Source of the DNA: Aptenodytes patagonicus
Lineage: Eukaryota > Chordata > Aves > Sphenisciformes > Spheniscidae
Direction of reading: 5' to 3'
Assembly: GCF_965638725.1 (NCBI RefSeq)
Contig: NC_134950.1
Location: 33,046,932 to 33,110,931, forward strand
DNA: 64,000 nt
The position numbers and the translations under genes are program-made. Position 1 is the first letter of the stretch. Every line of letters begins with the position of its first letter. Of the stretch, positions 51,101 to 63,100 are shown one piece after another. The notes beneath the pieces were generated by a model. The model was not told the DNA's origin, did no database searches, and saw only the letters and a program-made list of their open reading frames with translations.

Positions 51101-54100
51101 GCATTTCATAGTAATGGTATTAAAAACTCATGTAGCTATAAGTCTATATCCAACAGCATGAAAGTTAAAAATTATGACTGTTCTCCTGCATTCTTTGTGG
51201 CGCTAAGCACTAGGGACGAGCCTGATTCAATTTCATCCCAATAGAAAGCCATTAAGAGGATTTAATTACATACGATTCTCTCCCATAATCCAAAGTCTAG
51301 TAGAAATGTGTGTCCCTTTAGTGTTTCATTTTTATGCTAGTAAGTTGAACATGGGCAATAAAGATATATAATTCAACATATGGCTCTTGAAGTCTGTACA
51401 TCAAGTGTAATAATAGCTGAACATTCAAGGCCAATGGATAAAAATTGATAAATGTTAAAGGTTCTGTGAGGAATAAACTTCTGCTGCTTACAATGTCACT
51501 GTGCTCTAATTTCTTAAGTGGTAAGGATGAAAAGATCTTTCCGATTATCCACAAAGGTGGGAAAATATAGCACACATATGCCAAAAAAATAATGGGATTA
51601 TAACGACATGTTTTAAAGAGGATTCTATAAATGGAAAGGACAAATCTGTAACTAGCCCAAATGGGTCTCGCTGTGTGGTGCAAAAGGAAAAAATGCCTCA
51701 GGTGAAACTCTCGGTCTGGTCTGAGAGTATGAGGTTACAGTGACTGTCAAGTGAGGTAGAGAAAGAGGGTGAGAAAAAGAAAGAGCCCTGTAAAAGCTTA
51801 TAAGGGAATCAACAAGAATGATGACAGGAAACAGCATAAGCAGGAGACTGCGGAAGTGCATGTATTGCTGTATGTGTTCTCATGAGTTTGAAAATTTATT
51901 AATGAACACTGCCTAATTAACGGAGCAGAACCTAATTCCTAAACAGTGTGAAATCAATCAGTATTTGTTCTGAAAAGGCAATTCTCATCCATTAGTTATA
52001 CTTGATTTTAATTAGAACTGTGCTGGAAGGACACAATCTAGAATGGTCATGCCTGACAGCTGTTGTACATAGATTGAAAAGTATGATAACAAATGCCATG
52101 CTGGATGTCAGAAAGTCTGTCTGGTTTGTCTAGCAGCAGAAAGTGGAAGATGCTTAGGGAGAGTGTAGATGAAATTGGGCAACTCTGCCTGGTCATTTCC
52201 TTGAGAGAGAGAGATATATAGCTCCCTAGCTTTCAGGAGTCACCAAGTTACGTATTTTCTGAGCCAGAGGCTGCATTCATATAATAATTTCGTACAAGGT
52301 AGTGCTCTATCAATTTTGCTATTATATTTTTGAAATAAATAATATTTTAATAATCTCTAAATAGCCTGTGATAACAAATACAGCTTGATTAAACAATACA
52401 TGAAAAGGTGATTCCCTCCCTCTGTTTTGAAATTGCTGTCTGATGATTTCATTGAGTGTTTCTTTCCCTTTGGATTGTGTGAAACAGAATATAATTGTTC
52501 CTATTCATCTTCTCATTACCATTCATGACTTTGTAGACTTCTATCTTATCTTCCATCTGTTGTCTCTTTCCAAGCTGAAAAGTGGACTATTTAATTTATC
52601 TTCTTATGGAAGATGTTCTGTTCCTCTGATTGCTTTTTTATCCTTCTCTGCAATATACTCTTTTTCAGGCCAAAAATGAAGGCAATAGTTGAGATGTGGG
52701 AGCACCAGGGATTTTAACAGTTAGGTAATGAAGTTTTCCGCTCTGTTCTTTGTTCCTTTCCCAGCAATTGCTGCTGCAATGCTAATATGGAGGATCTTGT
52801 CTATTAAAAGAACTCAGTTATATGTTCATTCAAAATGAATATAGTACCAAGGGGAAGAAATGGCAGGTGTCTGTATTGCTATCACTGATTACCAGTTTAC
52901 TGCATAATGAGTTTTTCTTTAGGAAGAAATGAATAGTAACAAAATAAATGAAATTAAATCTTTGCGACGTTAAATTTATATTTCCCACTAAGTATAATAT
53001 CAGGCTTCTTAACTGCTGCCATTTCATTCTGTCCATATCTTTACTTGAGCATTTGTACTCAGTACAGAGGCACTTCACGGATCGAGTCTTTGGGGCATAT
53101 CATCATTTGCGTGTGTGAAAGCTCATACTTCTGGGCAGGTGCTAGTGCAAATGCATACTCCTTTCACATACAGTCATGTCCTTTTACTGAAACGAATATT
53201 CTGGCAGAAATATTTCTTTGAAAGAAGCAATAGTGCTAATGTGTGTGCATTAGAAGCAGAGAGTCTGTGTTAGCAAGGCAGCAGAAATGGCAAATGTGGC
53301 AACACTTCAGGGTTCACCTAAATGAATTGTTCAAATTAGTGAGGTCCAGAATAGTCAGGTTTCACTGCAAATCAAAACTGAGTGCCAGGTTTTAAGGACC
53401 TGTCAGTAATCCAGATCTGCTGACTCCAATGGATTCACATCTCACCACACACCAGTATAAACACTCCACTGGGTTTCTTGGAAGCAACCCTGGTCTGGGG
53501 TGCTATCTGTGGCATATCTGCTGTCCCTCCCTGGACTTCTGTATACACTTTTGTCTGTATCTGGAAACAATTATGTAAATGCCAGTTTTAGTAACAAATC
53601 ACATTGTTTAAGAGATAAATTAAAGGCTTAGAGACATCTAAGCTTGTTTCATTTTTAGATATGCTCTACCAGGGACTCCATGAGCAGGTGGAAGGGGTTT
53701 CTAACTCCAATTTAACTGGTGTAGGCAGATTTGCCACAAAATAACATTGATTGCGTGGTTGAAGGACACAGAAAGTCCTTCTATGGCTCCTGAGGCTTCT
53801 CTGGCTTCTGTGGCTCTCCTCTTGTGCCATACCAAAAGGAAACATGGAATAACCAGGACAATATATTACCACATCTTGAATTTTCTGTGGCCATTGCAGA
53901 CAGCCATGACTTTCCTGAAATGGTGCAACACAGCATAAACACTGGGCCCATACAGAACACTGCTAATTTTCAGACTGGCAATTCAGGCTGGCAATGGTGT
54001 GTCATTGGCTTTGCTTGTCATCCTCTGACTTACCTGATCTGGAACTTTGCCTTTTATCTTCTGGAAAAAAAAAAGGCAATCTGAGCTAGCTCTGAGTTAG

Positions 54101-55813
54101 AGCAAATAAAGACCTCTTCAACACATCAGTCATGATGAAAGCCAAATAAACAGTTAACGTGGACTTCCTGTTGCATGCACCCTGCATTTGTGCTAACCTT
54201 TGTGAAGAAGGTGTAACAACCCTTCCAAACCCTATGTGACAAACTTATTGATTATGAAACAGGGTTTTACCACTAAGGGTAAGGTCATAAAGGGAAGACT
54301 TAGTCTGTAGATAACCCCACAAGACCAACTTCCAGCACTATTGAGACTGTCTGCTAGAAATGCCTCTCCTTAGCAGCTGTGCTATGCTAGCATCTCCATC
54401 CAAGTGTGTGGTGAGTGATCCAGAATGCTCTTTATTCAGGGCTGGCATGCTTCCATACTGCATAAATAAGACATTTTAGCTGCCTCAGGCAGGCCTTGTG
54501 CGTAATTTCCATGGGCACTACAAGGAGTCAAGATTGTACATCCATCTCTTAAACTTAGACACCAGAAGAATTGCACTGGTTTTCAGCAACTATTATAGAT
54601 GCTCTGAATGAACTACTTACACTCACACAGTAAGCATGTGTATTTGAACCCACTTGGGCCTCCTGTCCAAAGCTATCTGTATTTTGTGATGTATACTTCC
54701 CAATCATCAAAACCAGTGAGGTTTGTTTGCAAGCTGCTGAAAGAAAATAAACTCATTTTTTCTTTAAACATGTTACTAATTTTTGTCCATGCAGGCCACT
54801 GTGATTCAGTGATGGCAATGGAAAACACATCAACGGACAGGAAACGTGGCTGTTATTCTGTACACCAAGTCAGGTTTAATTACTAGCATTTTTTTAAGGA
54901 AAGATACCTTTCTCCTCTCCTCGGCAGCCTCCAGCTTTTTCTGGATCTCCTCAAGAGAGAGTTCTTTCTTCTTTGGAGAAGCTAAAGTTCGTGGTGCTTC
55001 TGAGACCGGAGATGGCGGCTTTAGGATCAGTTCAAAGGCCTGGCCCGAGGCACGTTTGTTGATTTGTTTCACTTCCATGTCTGCACAATAAAGTGAGAAA
55101 TGCTAAGCCCTTCAATACCTCAGCGGTATTGAGGAGAGAAGCAGCACAGACGTTAGTGTAGGATCAGAAGTACAGACAAAAGATTTAGCATCTTTGCCTT
55201 GGGCATTTTAAACGCAATGGCAGATTATGGGCTGAAAACTGTTCTCAGGAGAAGTACATTCCATTTTATCTGTAATAGCTTAATTATACTTTAATCTCAT
55301 AAAGATAAAAATGTACAGCAGTTTTGGAAGCTTATTGGGGTTCTGTGTCATTTCACACCCCCTGCGAGCAGTGCCCAAGCTGATTAATTTTTTAAGCATG
55401 CCTTCATCTTTTCTTGGTTTCCTTGGGAATTATGTCAGCTGTGAAGAGCTGTAATTTTCAAATGGGTAGCAGGAAAAGTACAGCTCAGTATGAGAGGGCT
55501 AGCTTTAAGAGTTTAGTTAGCTGCTATTAGGAACAATAGCCAGCATCACGGGTAATACACAATCAATAGAAGGTAATAGCCAAAGCCAGCAAATGAATTG
55601 TTAAATCAGCAAAACATCCACTGACTAACATTATGGACTGGGATGGTGAACTGAGTCATTTCCCAGCAGTAGCACATTATCTGACCTGCAGGATGATTTC
55701 CAGTGAAAGTCACTCACCATCATATTTATAGATGTTCATGTTGCGAGGTTCAGGGTAAAAACAGGAGCAGATCAGAGAGAGCATGGACAGCTCCTTCATC
55801 TTTTCCTTGTAAG
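42052..55813 (-). CDS. STMN2: STMN2 (stathmin-2/SCG10), coding exons 2-5; exon 1 outside window
   Basis: Exons on - in transcript order: 55813-55718, 55080-54908, 45141-44950 and 42111-42052; all have GT-AG borders. They give 521 nt; the missing exon 1 should supply 19 nt (the MAKTAMA start), making 179 residues as in mammals. Exon 2 holds the membrane-targeting segment with palmitoylation cysteines 22 and 24 ([10 protein letters not shown]). The stathmin-like domain (about 38-179) follows: Pro/Ser-rich linker with Ser50, Ser62, Ser73 and Ser97, known PKA or JNK sites in SCG10, then the long tubulin-binding helix. The family protein is neuronal, Golgi and growth-cone localised, binds two tubulin heterodimers and promotes microtubule dynamics and axon maintenance. 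Introns 2, 3 and 4 are 637, 9766 and 2838 bp. The neural RE1-type promoter would be off the right edge. Confidence 0.97.
44313..44772 (+). mobile_element. CR1 LINE 3' end, 5'-truncated, in STMN2 intron 4
   Basis: About 460 bp matching the 3' end of CR1 on +. It runs from the LQRRA-like block (GTCCAGCGAAGGGCC) through the eroded C-terminal ORF2 coding (FSLEK-like, GNGHTLK, the [16 protein letters not shown] block near 44618-44660) to the conserved 3' UTR (TTGGACCAGATGATCTCCAG) and terminal CATTCTGTGATTGTG repeats. Frameshifts and stops break the frame, so it is older than the copy at 58918. It is antisense to STMN2 and in an intron, a tolerated position. Confidence 0.93.
44950..45141 (-). CDS. 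STMN2: STMN2 coding exon 4 (tubulin-binding helix)
   Basis: 192 nt, 64 codons, residues 97-160, from [19 protein letters not shown] to LIERLQEK. Acceptor TTTCCAG lies above 45141 and donor GTAACC below 44950, both phase 0. It is a continuous amphipathic helix with tubulin-binding repeats. Differences from the human protein as I recall it are His for Gln in VLKHLAEK and Leu for Ile in NLAALIERL, both mild. Confidence 0.97.
45142..54907 (-). other. STMN2: STMN2 intron 3
   Basis: A 9.8 kb phase-0 intron between exons 3 and 4. No further exon, pseudogene or LINE motif is visible. It contains AT-rich blocks with repeated homeodomain-type TAATTA sites (46165-46262 and 51890-52030) that look like conserved noncoding elements. 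Open frames of 110-150 codons near 50400-51110 lie in a GC-richer pocket on both strands and show no recognisable domain. Confidence 0.8.
46165..46262. promoter_or_regulatory. Candidate conserved noncoding element in STMN2 intron 3
   Basis: An AT-rich, non-repetitive block with clustered homeodomain-type cores: ATTAG at 46176, TAATTA at 46211 and AATTAG at 46218, with further TTAAATTA sequence downstream. The texture is that of vertebrate developmental enhancers. It is a candidate only, since conservation cannot be tested here. Confidence 0.3.
54908..55080 (-). CDS. STMN2: STMN2 coding exon 3 (phosphorylated linker and helix start)
   Basis: 173 nt: two bases completing Asp39, then residues 40-96 from [19 protein letters not shown] to [10 protein letters not shown]. 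It contains Ser50, Ser62 (PPSP) and Ser73 (ASPKKK), the known PKA and JNK target positions. Acceptor TTGTGCAG ends just above 55080 and donor GTATCT lies below 54908. An apparent start at the internal Met40 is not the gene start. Confidence 0.97.
55718..55813 (-). CDS. STMN2: STMN2 coding exon 2 (membrane-targeting segment)
   Basis: 96 nt: CT completing Ala7, residues 8-38 and the first base of Asp39. It encodes [17 protein letters not shown] followed by [14 protein letters not shown]. Cys22 and Cys24 are the palmitoylation sites that anchor SCG10 to Golgi and vesicles. Acceptor GTTTCAG and donor GTGAGT are both canonical, phase 1. Met and Lys occupy positions that are Ile and Thr in the human protein as I recall it. 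The exon is absent from simple open-frame lists because it has no early start and stop pair. Confidence 0.96.
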
Positions 55814-58800
55814 CTGAAACGAGAGACCTTGTTAGCACGCTTCACTTCCCCAGCTCCTCCTTAGTGAATCTCTGACTGAGGTGACTGGCTGGGGACCAGC
55901 AAATCTGCTCCATCATCCACCTGGCAGATTTCTCTAGAATATTTACTTTCAACTATTTCTTCTGAACATTGAGCCTTTATAAAATCACGCGAGATGCTCA
56001 GTACTGCAGAGACTGCTTCTGATCTCCTACATTACCTCAGCCTTGGGTGTAATGCAGACAGTCCTCTCTGGTTTATAGAAAGTTAATCTGGCTACCAGGA
56101 ACTGTATTTAGCATTGGAAGAGTGCCATGACTCCACTCTCTCCTGGCAGGTGGAGAGACATGAAGCTCTTACAAATTCTCTGACGTATCCAAATGCAATT
56201 GAGAACAGCTCTGAAACGCTGCCCATGTGTTGCCATAGGCAGATGCTAAAGACATTATCTGTTACAAATGAAAATGTCATCCAGATAATTAAAAATAAAA
56301 GCAGAAATGAGGATATATTTATCAAATCCTTTGCATAATGTCCTTAATATGCGCAACTACTTGAAACAAAGCTTTTCCTTCCTCACTTACTGGCCAAAAT
56401 ACGTTGCTTCCATACTCACATCTAGTGCGTATCAGCTGATGCAATAAATACCCTTGTAATTTACCTTTATGGTGTTACCTTTACTGACCTTGTAATGCCT
56501 ATAGGCCCCAGTCATGGACTGAGGAGGGGCTGGTCTAGAAATGGTGATATCAATACCTAACCATTAAATGATATTCTGCATTCACCCTTTCTAATTGCTA
56601 TCACCCATAAGTAGAAAAATAGTCTTGTATCTGGTCGCTTGGCAGTTTAATGACAGAGCTCAGACTAGAGCCAGCTCCTGAGTCCTGGTGTCCTAGCCAC
56701 TGCCCACACTGCATAAAATATGTATGTTGAGGGGGGATTGCTTCAAAATTCATCTTGGCACACACAAATCCCTGCTACTATCAAAATCATATCTGCAGAG
56801 GCAGACACACATTTGCTGCCAGCATGTGAAAAGATTGCTTAAAATATAACTGTGGCTTCAAGTATTGTTCTTAACAGATTAGACCAAATTAATCCTTGAT
56901 GTTACTAAAGGAAAATCAGACAGCCCTTTGATCTTCAAATTGTGGATACATACGAAATTGTCATTCAGTCTTTCTCATGGCTGTTCTTGTGCTTTTTGAA
57001 CTTGATTTTCCTACTGAGAAAGGCCCCCAAGGTTGAGCCTTTGGGTACTGCTCAAAATGGTGGTATTTGAATGATCCATCAGTTCAGAAATGGATTTCTA
57101 ACTGCCAGTGGATGATTAATTATCTAATTAAGCTTTGCATGGGGGCCTCTAATAATGGACCCTAAATAACCCACCTAAAGGACATATAGCTTTTCAGAAA
57201 CCATTGGTGAAAGCCAGCACCTCAGGTCAAGAGCGTACTGAAGATTTTGCTTTCTGTGAACTGAGGTTGTCAAGGAAGCTTGAACTTGACAAGTTTTTTG
57301 GTTTGAAACGTAAGTACCAACTTGCAAGGAATAACACAAAAATCCTGTGAAGAGACAAATCATGTCCAACTGATGTCTGTTAATAGTCAAACATAATGAT
57401 ATGTTCATTTAGGCCTCCATCCAACAAAGCATTTAGCCGCATGCATAATTCTATGCACACAGGTGTGGTTGTCCAGACTGTCCTTTGAGGAGGGCTTGCC
57501 CAGCCAGCTGCCCACACCACCAAAATTGCATCCTTTTCAGCAGGGAGGTTGTGGCGTGGGAGTACACGAGACCCTGCATGCTGCCTGGGAGGCTGCTAAA
57601 CATACAGAAAATGGATGCTGGCTTGCGTGTTAAAGACATGGCCATTGATGACACAAGCTGAAAGCTAAACGTTCTTGTACAAGGTCTGCTGAATCACTGC
57701 TACAATGTATAACTTGCAATACCTTCACAGAAAGAGGCATGCAAAGCAGCATCCTAGGAATCCTGCCTTTTGGGGCCTTTGTTATTATTTTTTACCTTTG
57801 CCTGACATTGAATATGTGTTGTTTTCTAACAGCATTTAAAATAATTAGGAAAAGGTGTTTGTTCTCCCAGCTTGTCATCTGCAAACCATGGCTGGAGAAA
57901 GATAAGAACGTGCTCAGCTCTCTTTCCTTTCAGCACAATAGCTGCAGTGAAAGCACGCTGGTGAAATGATTGTCCTATTTCATTCTGGCTACTGACAGAA
58001 TTAGGATGACCTTCTATGCTTTACAAGCATTACATTTTTTTTTTCATGGTATTGATTTAGTCTCCATTTGCCCTAGAAAGTCCTTCAACTATAGTTGGAA
58101 CTTGGCTTGAATACTCACAGCAAGTTCCGGAGGCTGCTGCAACCCTGGGAACCAAAAAACCTGCCATGTTGACAAGTACTGCTTTTCCTGTTGGAGACTT
58201 AAGGGCTGAGAGCCTCAAAGGAACTGAAGACCTACACACCTCCTCAGGTATCCAACATCAGCATTGTGATGACTTGTCCCCCTTGACCAGGCAAAGAACA
58301 GCTTATTTGGCAGCACTGAGTAGCAGGAGCCCTGCTTTGCTCAGCTGTCCTTTCCTTAAACTGCCATACATTAAAGAAAAAAAAAAAGCAGTAATGTTAT
58401 TCCGGTTAGTGGTCTGATTAGAGTGGCTGGCCCATGTCACACAGGTTGAACAGGGAGATAACTGTGCTTTCCCTAATCCCGAGGAGTTAGTGCTTTAGCC
58501 ATGGAAGCTTGTTCTCTCAAAAATAAATGTTTTTCTATTAAAAAAACAGCACACTTAGGCCAGAAAGCCAACAGCACAGCATTTATGCAATCTGCACAGG
58601 ACCTCTTGTGTTAACTGAAATAGGCACAAAAATTATCTGTCTTATAGTGGAGCTTTTAAAAATACTTGAAGACAAGCAGTGACTGCAACAAAGTTTATTT
58701 TCCAAATGTGTTTCAACTGGCTTGCTAATTATATAGCTGCTTGTGCAGTCATGTAGGGTACATATCATTCCATTAACTGTGCAAGTTAAATGAAGGGAAG

Positions 58801-58832
58801 CAAATGATGGTAATCGTAATACTACAAAAGCT

Positions 58833-60050
58833 TTGATAAAGAAATTGCTAGGAAAGAACAATGTTGACAAAAGACAGCAACAGAATCTTCTTAGTTATAT
58901 GCAACAAGATAGATTGGACATGATCTCCTTCTATGACCAGGTGACCTGCCTAGCGGATGAGGGAAAGGCTGTGGATGTGGTCTACCTGGACTTCAGTAAG
59001 GCCTTTGACACCGTCTCCCACAGCATTCTCCTCGAGAAGCTGGCGGCTCACGGCTTAGACAGGTGTACTCTGCGCTGGGTCAAAAACTGGCTGGACAGCC
59101 GGGCCCAGAGAGTTGTGGTGAATGGAGTTACATCCAGTTGGCGGCCGGTCACGAGCGGTGTTCCCCAGGGCTCAGTTTTGGGGCCGGTCTTGTTTAATAT
59201 CTTTATCGATGATCTGGACGAGGGGATTGAGTGCACCCTCAGGAAGTTTGCAGACGACACCAAGTTGGGCGGGAGTGTTGATCTGCTCGAGGGTAGGAAG
59301 GCTCTGCAGAGGGACCTGGACAGGCTGGATCGATGGGCCAAGGCCAACTGTATGAGGTTCAACAAGGCCAAGTGCCGGGTCCTGCACTTCGGCCACAACA
59401 ACCCCATGCAGCGCTACAGGCTTGGGGAAGAGTGGCTGGAAAGCTGCCTGGCGGAAAAGGACCTGGGGGTGCTGGTTGACAGCCGGCTGAACATGAGCCG
59501 GCAGTGTGCCCAGGCGGCCAAGAAGGCCAATGGCATCCTGGCCTGTATCAGAACTAGTGTGGCCAGCAGGAGTAGGGAAGTGATGGTGCCCCTGTACTCG
59601 GCACTGGTGAGGCCGCACCTCGAATGCTGTGTTCAGTTTTGGGCCCCTCACTACAAGAAGGACGTTGAGGTGCTGGAGCGTGTCCAGAGAAGGGCAACGA
59701 GGCTGGTGAGGGGTCTGGAGAACAAGTCTTATGAGGAGCGGCTGAGGGAACTGGGACTGTTTAGCCTGGAGAGAAGGAGGCTGAGGGGAGACCTCATCGC
59801 TCTCTACAGCTACCTGAAAGGAGGTTGTAGCGAGGTGGGTGTCGGTCTCTTCTCCCAAGTAACTAGCAATAGGACGAGAGGAAATGGCCTCAAGTTGCAC
59901 CAAGGGAGGTTTAGATTGGATGTAAGGAAAAATGTCTTTACTGAAAGAGTGGTTAAACATTGGAAGAGGCTGCCCAGGGAAGTGGTGGAGTCCCCATCCC
60001 TGGAAGTATTTAAAAGACGTGTAGATGAGGTGCTTAGGGACATGGTTTAG
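58833..60050 (+). CDS. CR1 ORF2 3' part: truncated reverse transcriptase, open for 405 codons
   Basis: The frame starts at an AUG in intronic flank (about 28 non-CR1 codons) and enters CR1 ORF2 near 58918. Visible RT motifs are [15 protein letters not shown] (motif A catalytic Asp), [21 protein letters not shown] (motif B and following), FADDTKLGG (motif C, catalytic Asp pair), and the C-terminal thumb and tail ending with [21 protein letters not shown]. There is no stop or frameshift across about 377 CR1 codons. Full CR1 ORF2 is roughly 900-1000 residues with an N-terminal endonuclease, absent here. It is probably untranslated; it is listed because the open frame is real and could be mistaken for a host gene. 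Confidence 0.85.
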   Translation: MIKKLLGKNNVDKRQQQNLLSYMQQDRLDMISFYDQVTCLADEGKAVDVVYLDFSKAFDTVSHSILLEKLAAHGLDRCTLRWVKNWLDSRAQRVVVNGVTSSWRPVTSGVPQGSVLGPVLFNIFIDDLDEGIECTLRKFADDTKLGGSVDLLEGRKALQRDLDRLDRWAKANCMRFNKAKCRVLHFGHNNPMQRYRLGEEWLESCLAEKDLGVLVDSRLNMSRQCAQAAKKANGILACIRTSVASRSREVMVPLYSALVRPHLECCVQFWAPHYKKDVEVLERVQRRATRLVRGLENKSYEERLRELGLFSLERRRLRGDLIALYSYLKGGCSEVGVGLFSQVTSNRTRGNGLKLHQGRFRLDVRKNVFTERVVKHWKRLPREVVESPSLEVFKRRVDEVLRDMV

Positions 60051-60130
60051 TGGGCATGGTGGTGTTGGGTCGACGGTTGGACTTGATGATCTTAGAGGTC
60101 TTTTCCAACCTTAATGATTCTATGATTCCA
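58918..60130 (+). mobile_element. CR1 LINE, 5'-truncated, with open reverse-transcriptase frame
   Basis: A + strand CR1 inserted in STMN2 intron 1, antisense to the gene. The 5' junction is near 58918, inside ORF2 just before [14 protein letters not shown]. The coding part runs to the TAG at 60048-60050. It is followed by the CR1 3' UTR (GTTGGACTTGATGATCTTAG) and a terminal ATGATTCTATGATTC repeat ending about 60129. The open frame and intact 3' end suggest a younger insertion than the other two CR1 copies here. The endonuclease and first RT motifs are missing, so it cannot mobilise itself. Confidence 0.95.
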
Positions 60131-63100
60131 AGATTTAAATGTTTAGATGCATTAAAACCTTCAAAGTTGGGCAAGAACAGAACACTGATTTTTGCTAAGA
60201 CCAGAAGGGATTTCAGTATTAGCAATTCTTGCAGTTTTGCTCTGAATATCCTAGTATTTAGAGGTCTTCTTAATTTCTGAAGCTGTGTGATTATTTCAGA
60301 GCCTCATCTATTTTTTTTAAATAAATCCTCATATTCAGAGTTGCAGAGAAAACCTTAGAAATATTATCTAATGCCCCTAAGAGCTTTGACAGCTTCAGAG
60401 AAAAAGAAACTCAGATAGCTTTGAAGCTCAAGAATGCATTATTCTTTTCTGAATGAGACCCAAATGCACCTTAATATCATTGTTTTAAGCCAATGTCACC
60501 ATTTTCTCAAACTTCAGGCATTATTTTCAACAGCTATGTTTAGAAACTGTGAAACCACTCCCTGTGTTGGGTGAACATTTCCATGCTCTTCCTTTGTGGG
60601 CTCTTTACCTGCTGGTCCAGGTAAGATCTCCCAGAGGCTTTCAAGGGCGCCAGTGCTACGTCTGTATGAGCAAGCAGGGAAGCAGAGCAGGACTGGATCT
60701 CCAGAGGGAAACAATTCTAAGGACTCCATGCCCATGCTGTATATATTTTTGGGGGTCTTTTCTCTAGACTAGTTTGGTCCCATGGTCTGAACACCCATTA
60801 GTGCCTGGAGCATAGCAGACGTACTACTAAAGCACATATTCCAATTTTATTACCTAGTAAACCAGTTTGTGCACTCCAAGATTGCTCCGCAGTGTGAACC
60901 AAAGCATGGCCAGCTGGGGTGTTTTGATGATTCACTTCAAAAGTGCTCTCCTGATGTCAAATAATGTGCTTATTCAGATACATCTCATATTCCTCCACTA
61001 ATGACAGAAAATTAGTCCATCGCCAGTCCTGCAGCTCATGTGCCCATTGAGCGAACCCAATAAGGAAGAGTGCTATGGCTGCCATTAGAAGTCAGCAACC
61101 ACTTATTTGTTGCTGGGAGAAATAGGAAGATTAGGGAAAACACTGGTAAAACCACCCTGTCTGTTCTCATCTCTTATCCAATAGCTATAAGGAATTTTTT
61201 ACAGTTTACACTGTAAAATGAAAGTCTGTCCTGACTGACAGGCTATGGCCAATTTGGGTCACATTTTGTTCCTTGGCAAAGCACAGCTAGGACAGATTGC
61301 TGTGTCACAGCAGAGACCATTATTCATAAGCAAGACTATTTTTAACACATGAAAGCAGAGAGATAAGTGTAAATGTCACTTATAATTAACATCTGATGAA
61401 GGCAAATATGTTGATTCCTTTTCCCTTACTGAATCAAGTCTGCATATAATAAAGTGTTACTGATTTTTGACACTTCAAGTCCCACTAGCCAACTAGTTCT
61501 TGAAGTTCTGCACCCTGGAAGGAAACAGAAACTGGCACGTTGTCCATGGTCAAAATGTTCAACCCATAACACAGCTCAGCCCTATGTTCCCTTGCCAGGC
61601 ACCTGTGAGACAATCAGCTTTCTGAGACTGAACTGAAGTCCTGCTTTGTTTTCTGCTTTGGAAGAGACTGCAGGAATAACAAGTAAGATTAGGTGAAGCA
61701 TGAAATGCAAGGTACAGAAGACCTACCACAGCCATCCTTTACAATGATTTCTCATGGATGTTATTGACAAAGCAGTTTGTTACAAATTTCACTTTGTTAA
61801 TGCTTCCTTTGAAGTGCTAGAGTATTTGGCTTCTCAAGACAATGCTTTAAGTCATGAAAAGCCATGCATTTTGTGAACACCAACAGGCACGCTCTGTTGA
61901 CCAGTATTTTTTTTTTAATAATCCATTTTAGTAGCGTGCTGCATCCTTTTCTGTCAAACGAAATGGTGTTACATGATCATAACTGCAATTGTTTCCCCAC
62001 AGCTGGTGGGGTATTTGAAGAAGGCTGCAAGATGAGTGCTAGTAAAGTGGTGAACTAGTATTGGGACTAGTACATGGGACTGGGGGAAGTAAAACTCAAG
62101 ATGGGGCATGAGTGATAGGGATTCTACATATCATTTAATTTTTGGCGCTCATCTGAGATGTATGAGTCTGGGATTCACTTTAATTAATGCTGGCCATCTA
62201 GTATTTAAGACAGCTAGTTTGCCGCAGTCATGAAAGCTTTCTTTTTAGTCAATGGAGAGATAAGCACCAATAGAAAGTGATTAGTCCCATTCCAAGAGAG
62301 ACGTCTAAGATAAACGAATCAGGTTGTCTTAAGGCCAGTGAATCTCCCTCTGTTGTCAGAAAACCTAAGGATGTTTATAGGCTTATGGAGTTACCAGTGA
62401 TGAAGGGAATGAAAGCAAAAGCCCCTGCAGTGAATACATCTTATGCATCCCTTACGCTTAATCATGAGTTACATCTCATTTTGGTGGTTCACACAGGTGG
62501 GGCTTATTTTGTGACTGTCTCTCTGAGTGCAAAACACTGCTCAACAGAGTATTTGGTCTGAGTCCATCTCGCAACCTCATGTACATGTGTACTTGTCCAG
62601 TTTCCCCAACAAAAATTAGATTGCTTCAAATTGTACTAACGGCTCATGGGCTCAAAGCAAAGGCACTCGAGATGAGCTGGACAGAACCGCCTTTTTAATG
62701 CCCTATAGTGCTCACGTTTCACTGGTGGGAAAGGTGGCACAGGATCCTCACTCACTTGGGGCCATTATTTGGTGACCAAGTCTTTAAAATTGCACTTTTC
62801 ATATACTGCAATGCAGTTTAATATAGGGACAAGTATAGAGTTTTGGTCATGTCCCCTGCCCCTGAGTTTTGTGATATTTCCGTATCTAGGCCATAGAGTA
62901 AGCAGGTACTATGAAAAGGAAACAAGAAACAGAAAATGAGGAAAAGAAATTGTGAATTACTGAGTTTCCTCTGTCAACAGTGGCTAGCATTTCCTACCGT
63001 ATGTCCAGAAAATGAGAAAGAAAGAACTTGGACAGACCTAATCTGCTTTTGTGGCAACTATTAAAAAGTAGTTTTAGGCATTAATTTCTGTAACCCTCAT

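Noticed and set aside
59172-59960. 262-codon open frame on the - strand within the CR1
   Set aside because: It is the antisense shadow of the CR1 reverse-transcriptase frame, with no recognisable product.
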